Source of the DNA: an uncultured Pseudomonadota bacterium
GTDB lineage: Bacteria; Myxococcota_A; UBA796; UBA9615
Reading direction: 5' to 3'
NCBI GenBank assembly: GCA_937907595.1
Contig: CALCXL010000337.1
Coordinates: 1 to 6,559, forward strand
DNA length: 6,559 bases
A model generated the notes under the pieces. The model did no database searches and was not told where the DNA came from. It was given only the letters and a program-made list of their open reading frames with translations. Positions 4,626 through 6,559 of this stretch are shown here, in pieces. The translations under genes were made by a program, and so were the position numbers. Positions within the stretch are counted from its first letter, which is position 1; the number at the start of each line of letters is the position of its first letter.

Positions 4626-6545
4626 ATGACGTCACCCAAGAAGTCCTCCCTGTTCGGGGCCCTGGGGGTCGCGGCCGGGCTGCTCCTGGCCCTGGGCGCG
4701 CCCTCGTGCGACGCGCCGGTGAACGACGTCGACCCGCCCCTGATCCTGGGCATGAACATCGAGTCCACCAACATCACCGCGGGCGTCACCATCGACGTCT
4801 CAGCGGAGGCCGTTGGCGCGGGCCAGCTCAGCTACGGCTGGACCTCGGAGCGGGAGGACGGCTCCGAGGGAGGCGACTTCGCGGACCCGGAGGTGGAGGC
4901 CACCCAGTGGACTGCCCCCTTCGAGGAGGGCGTGATCCTCCTGCGCGTCAGCGTGCGGGACGCCCGGGGCAGCGTGGCCAGCCGCGCGGTGCCGGTGCGG
5001 GTGGGCGCGGCCGAAGACGCGGACGGCGACGGCTACGCGGTGGTGGAGGGCGACTGCAACGACGCCGACCCCACCATCTACCCCGGCGCGCCGGAGCTCC
5101 CGGACATCATCGACAACGACTGCGACGGCCTCATCGACGAGGGCTCGGAGGACGTGGACGACGACGGCGACGGGTTCTCGGACGTGGGCGGCGACTGCAA
5201 CGACACCGACGAGGAGATCTACCCGGGCGCCCCGGAGACCGTGGACGGCGTGGACCAGGACTGCAACGGCCTGATCGACGACGGCACCGACGCCTTCGAC
5301 GACGACGAGGACGGCTTCTCCGAGGACGAAGGCGACTGCGACGACGGCAACGACTCGATCAACCCCGCCTCCCCCGAGCTGCTGGACGGCGTGGACAACG
5401 ACTGCGACGGCGTCACGGACGAGAACACGGTCGGCTACGACGACGACCACGACGGCTTCACCGAGCTGCAGGGCGACTGCGACGACGGCGACGCGGACAC
5501 CTGGCCCGGCGCGCCCGAGCTGCCCGACGCCGAGGACAACGACTGCAACGGGCTGGTGGACGACGGCTCCTTCATCACCGACGACGACGGCGACGGCTTC
5601 ACGGACCTGGCCGGGGACTGCGACGACGCCAACCCCTACACCCACCCCGGTGCGCCCGAGTACCTGGACGGGCTGGACAACAACTGCAACGGCCAGATCG
5701 ACGAGGGCATGGACACGGACGACGGCGACGCCGACGGGTTCTCGGAGGCGGACGGCGACTGCAACGACGCCGACGCCACCATCTACCCCGGCGCCCTCGA
5801 GCTGGACGACGGCGTGGACAACGACTGCGACGGCCTGGGCTACACCAACCCGCCCACGGCCATCGGTGGCCTGGCCACGGCCCTGCCCACGTCCTGCGGC
5901 GCCGTCGAGCTGACCGCGGCCAGCTCCTTCGACCCCGACGGGGACACCCTGGACTTCAACTGGTTCTTCACGACCCAGCCCCCGGTCTCGGACCTGACGG
6001 ACGACGACATCATCGACCGCACGTCCATGAACTCCAGCTTCGTGCCCGACTCGGCCGGCTACTGGGCCGTGGCGGTGCAGGTCACCGACGGCACCTACAC
6101 GTCGGCGCCCTCCACCATCGGGTTCACCGTGGTCGAGCGGGACAACAACCAGCCCCCCGTCGCGATCTTCGGCGCCGGCAACATCGCTGAGATGGGCAAC
6201 AGCACCTGCACCAACGGTCCCTACGGCGGCTGCCAGAGCTGCGACTCCTGCGCCCTGGACTTCGACGCCGGCACCCACATGCTGGTGGACGCGACGGCGT
6301 CGACGGACCCCGACGGCGACCCGCTGTACTACGACTTCGAGGCCTCGCACGCCTCCGGCGACGGCGGCATCCCCGCCATCACCAGCAACGGCGACGGCAC
6401 CGCCAACCTGGAGCTGACCATGGCGACGGTCTGCAGCATCAACTCGGTGGGCACCTACGAGGTGGGCGTGACGGTGCGGGACTGCAACGGCGCCAGCTCC
6501 AACACCACCATGATCCTCATCTACACCTGCGACCCCGACCTGTAG
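4626..6545 (+). CDS. Gene B: Asp/Cys-rich repeat lipoprotein with six MopE-type repeats, paralogue of gene A
   Basis: A 639-residue predicted secreted protein of unknown function. The signal peptide has a KK n-region and a hydrophobic core (residues 9-24). It ends at C28 in APSC, a weaker lipobox than in gene A, again with Asp at +2, so lipidation is likely but less sure. Residues 38-127 are an Ig-like domain (QWTAP, VRD), 131-403 hold six MopE-type repeats, and 408-423 are an NPPTAI linker. Residues 424-503 form a PKD-like domain that aligns without gaps to the one in gene A (DPDGD, FVPDSAGYW). Residues 508-639 are an extension absent from A, with a Cys cluster at C528, C536, C539 and C542 and a second PKD-like domain around DPDGDPLYYDF. 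Later Cys are C603, C620 and C635. It lies 26 nt after gene A, so co-transcription is likely. The first 30 nt depend on the chosen start. Confidence 0.85.
   Translation: MTSPKKSSLFGALGVAAGLLLALGAPSCDAPVNDVDPPLILGMNIESTNITAGVTIDVSAEAVGAGQLSYGWTSEREDGSEGGDFADPEVEATQWTAPFEEGVILLRVSVRDARGSVASRAVPVRVGAAEDADGDGYAVVEGDCNDADPTIYPGAPELPDIIDNDCDGLIDEGSEDVDDDGDGFSDVGGDCNDTDEEIYPGAPETVDGVDQDCNGLIDDGTDAFDDDEDGFSEDEGDCDDGNDSINPASPELLDGVDNDCDGVTDENTVGYDDDHDGFTELQGDCDDGDADTWPGAPELPDAEDNDCNGLVDDGSFITDDDGDGFTDLAGDCDDANPYTHPGAPEYLDGLDNNCNGQIDEGMDTDDGDADGFSEADGDCNDADATIYPGALELDDGVDNDCDGLGYTNPPTAIGGLATALPTSCGAVELTAASSFDPDGDTLDFNWFFTTQPPVSDLTDDDIIDRTSMNSSFVPDSAGYWAVAVQVTDGTYTSAPSTIGFTVVERDNNQPPVAIFGAGNIAEMGNSTCTNGPYGGCQSCDSCALDFDAGTHMLVDATASTDPDGDPLYYDFEASHASGDGGIPAITSNGDGTANLELTMATVCSINSVGTYEVGVTVRDCNGASSNTTMILIYTCDPDL
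5016..5834 (+). repeat. Six MopE-type repeats in gene B with an exact 47-residue period
   Basis: The units start at residues 131, 178, 225, 272, 319 and 366 of gene B, always 47 residues (141 nt) apart with no insertions. In every unit the Cys of GDC and the Cys of the closing DNDC-type motif (QDC in repeat 2, NNC in repeat 5) are 22 residues apart. Each begins with an Asp-rich DG-F/Y loop and most have PGAPE or PGALE in the middle. The last unit lacks the IDEG end and passes into GYTNPPTAI, as in gene A. Confidence 0.9.
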
Positions 6546-6559
6546 GGGGTAGCGCCACG

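Noticed and set aside
2416..4635. Long open frame of 739 codons on the minus strand across gene A
   Set aside because: It is the complement of GAC/GGC-rich repeat codons, giving low-complexity Val/Ala sequence with no domain. The plus frame has a signal peptide and conserved repeats.
5016..5834. Regular 141-nt periodicity as a CRISPR-like or tandem non-coding array
   Set aside because: The period is a multiple of three, conservation follows codons, and the array lies inside a continuous reading frame.
4800..6350. Open frame of 516 codons on the minus strand across gene B
   Set aside because: Same artefact: a Val/Ala-rich mirror of the Asp repeats, with no recognisable domain.
6546..6559. 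Terminator after gene B
   Set aside because: Only 14 nt remain after the stop, with no hairpin or T-run visible.

Overview
This window is very GC-rich bacterial DNA. A KDO-activating enzyme implies a Gram-negative organism with LPS. A Hanks-type Ser/Thr kinase and Asp/Cys-repeat lipoproteins with MopE-like modules suggest Myxococcota or another delta-proteobacterial relative. The lineage is inferred from content only; no marker gene is present.

Left part (1-2285, minus strand): a tight three-gene operon read right to left. First comes a divergent kdsB (CMP-KDO synthetase family). After 9 nt follows a class V PLP-dependent aminotransferase of the isopenicillin-N-epimerase-like group. A 4-nt GTGA overlap then leads into a Ser/Thr protein kinase, of which only the N-terminal 126 residues lie in the window.

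Middle (2286-2478): a 193-nt divergent intergenic region. It holds a perfect 7-bp GC hairpin just upstream of the kdsB ribosome binding site, a terminator-like hairpin plus T-run readable on the minus strand, and a good sigma70-type promoter (TTGCCT-N16-TAGAAT) pointing right.

Right part (2479-6545, plus strand): two tandem paralogous, secreted, extremely Asp-rich genes, here called A and B. Both have a lipoprotein-type signal peptide, an Ig-like domain, six MopE-type putative metal-binding repeats (47-residue period, two Cys each), an NPPxAI linker and a PKD-like beta domain. Gene A has an extra block of about 203 residues between linker and PKD-like domain: six Cys-bounded Asp repeats that alternate between two subtypes, forming three 69-residue super-repeats. 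Gene B lacks that block and instead has a C-terminal extension with a Cys cluster and a second PKD-like domain. The pair is probably co-transcribed and probably makes Ca2+- or other metal-binding, disulphide-stabilised envelope or surface proteins. Their function is unknown. No functional link between the two divergent units is shown beyond proximity.
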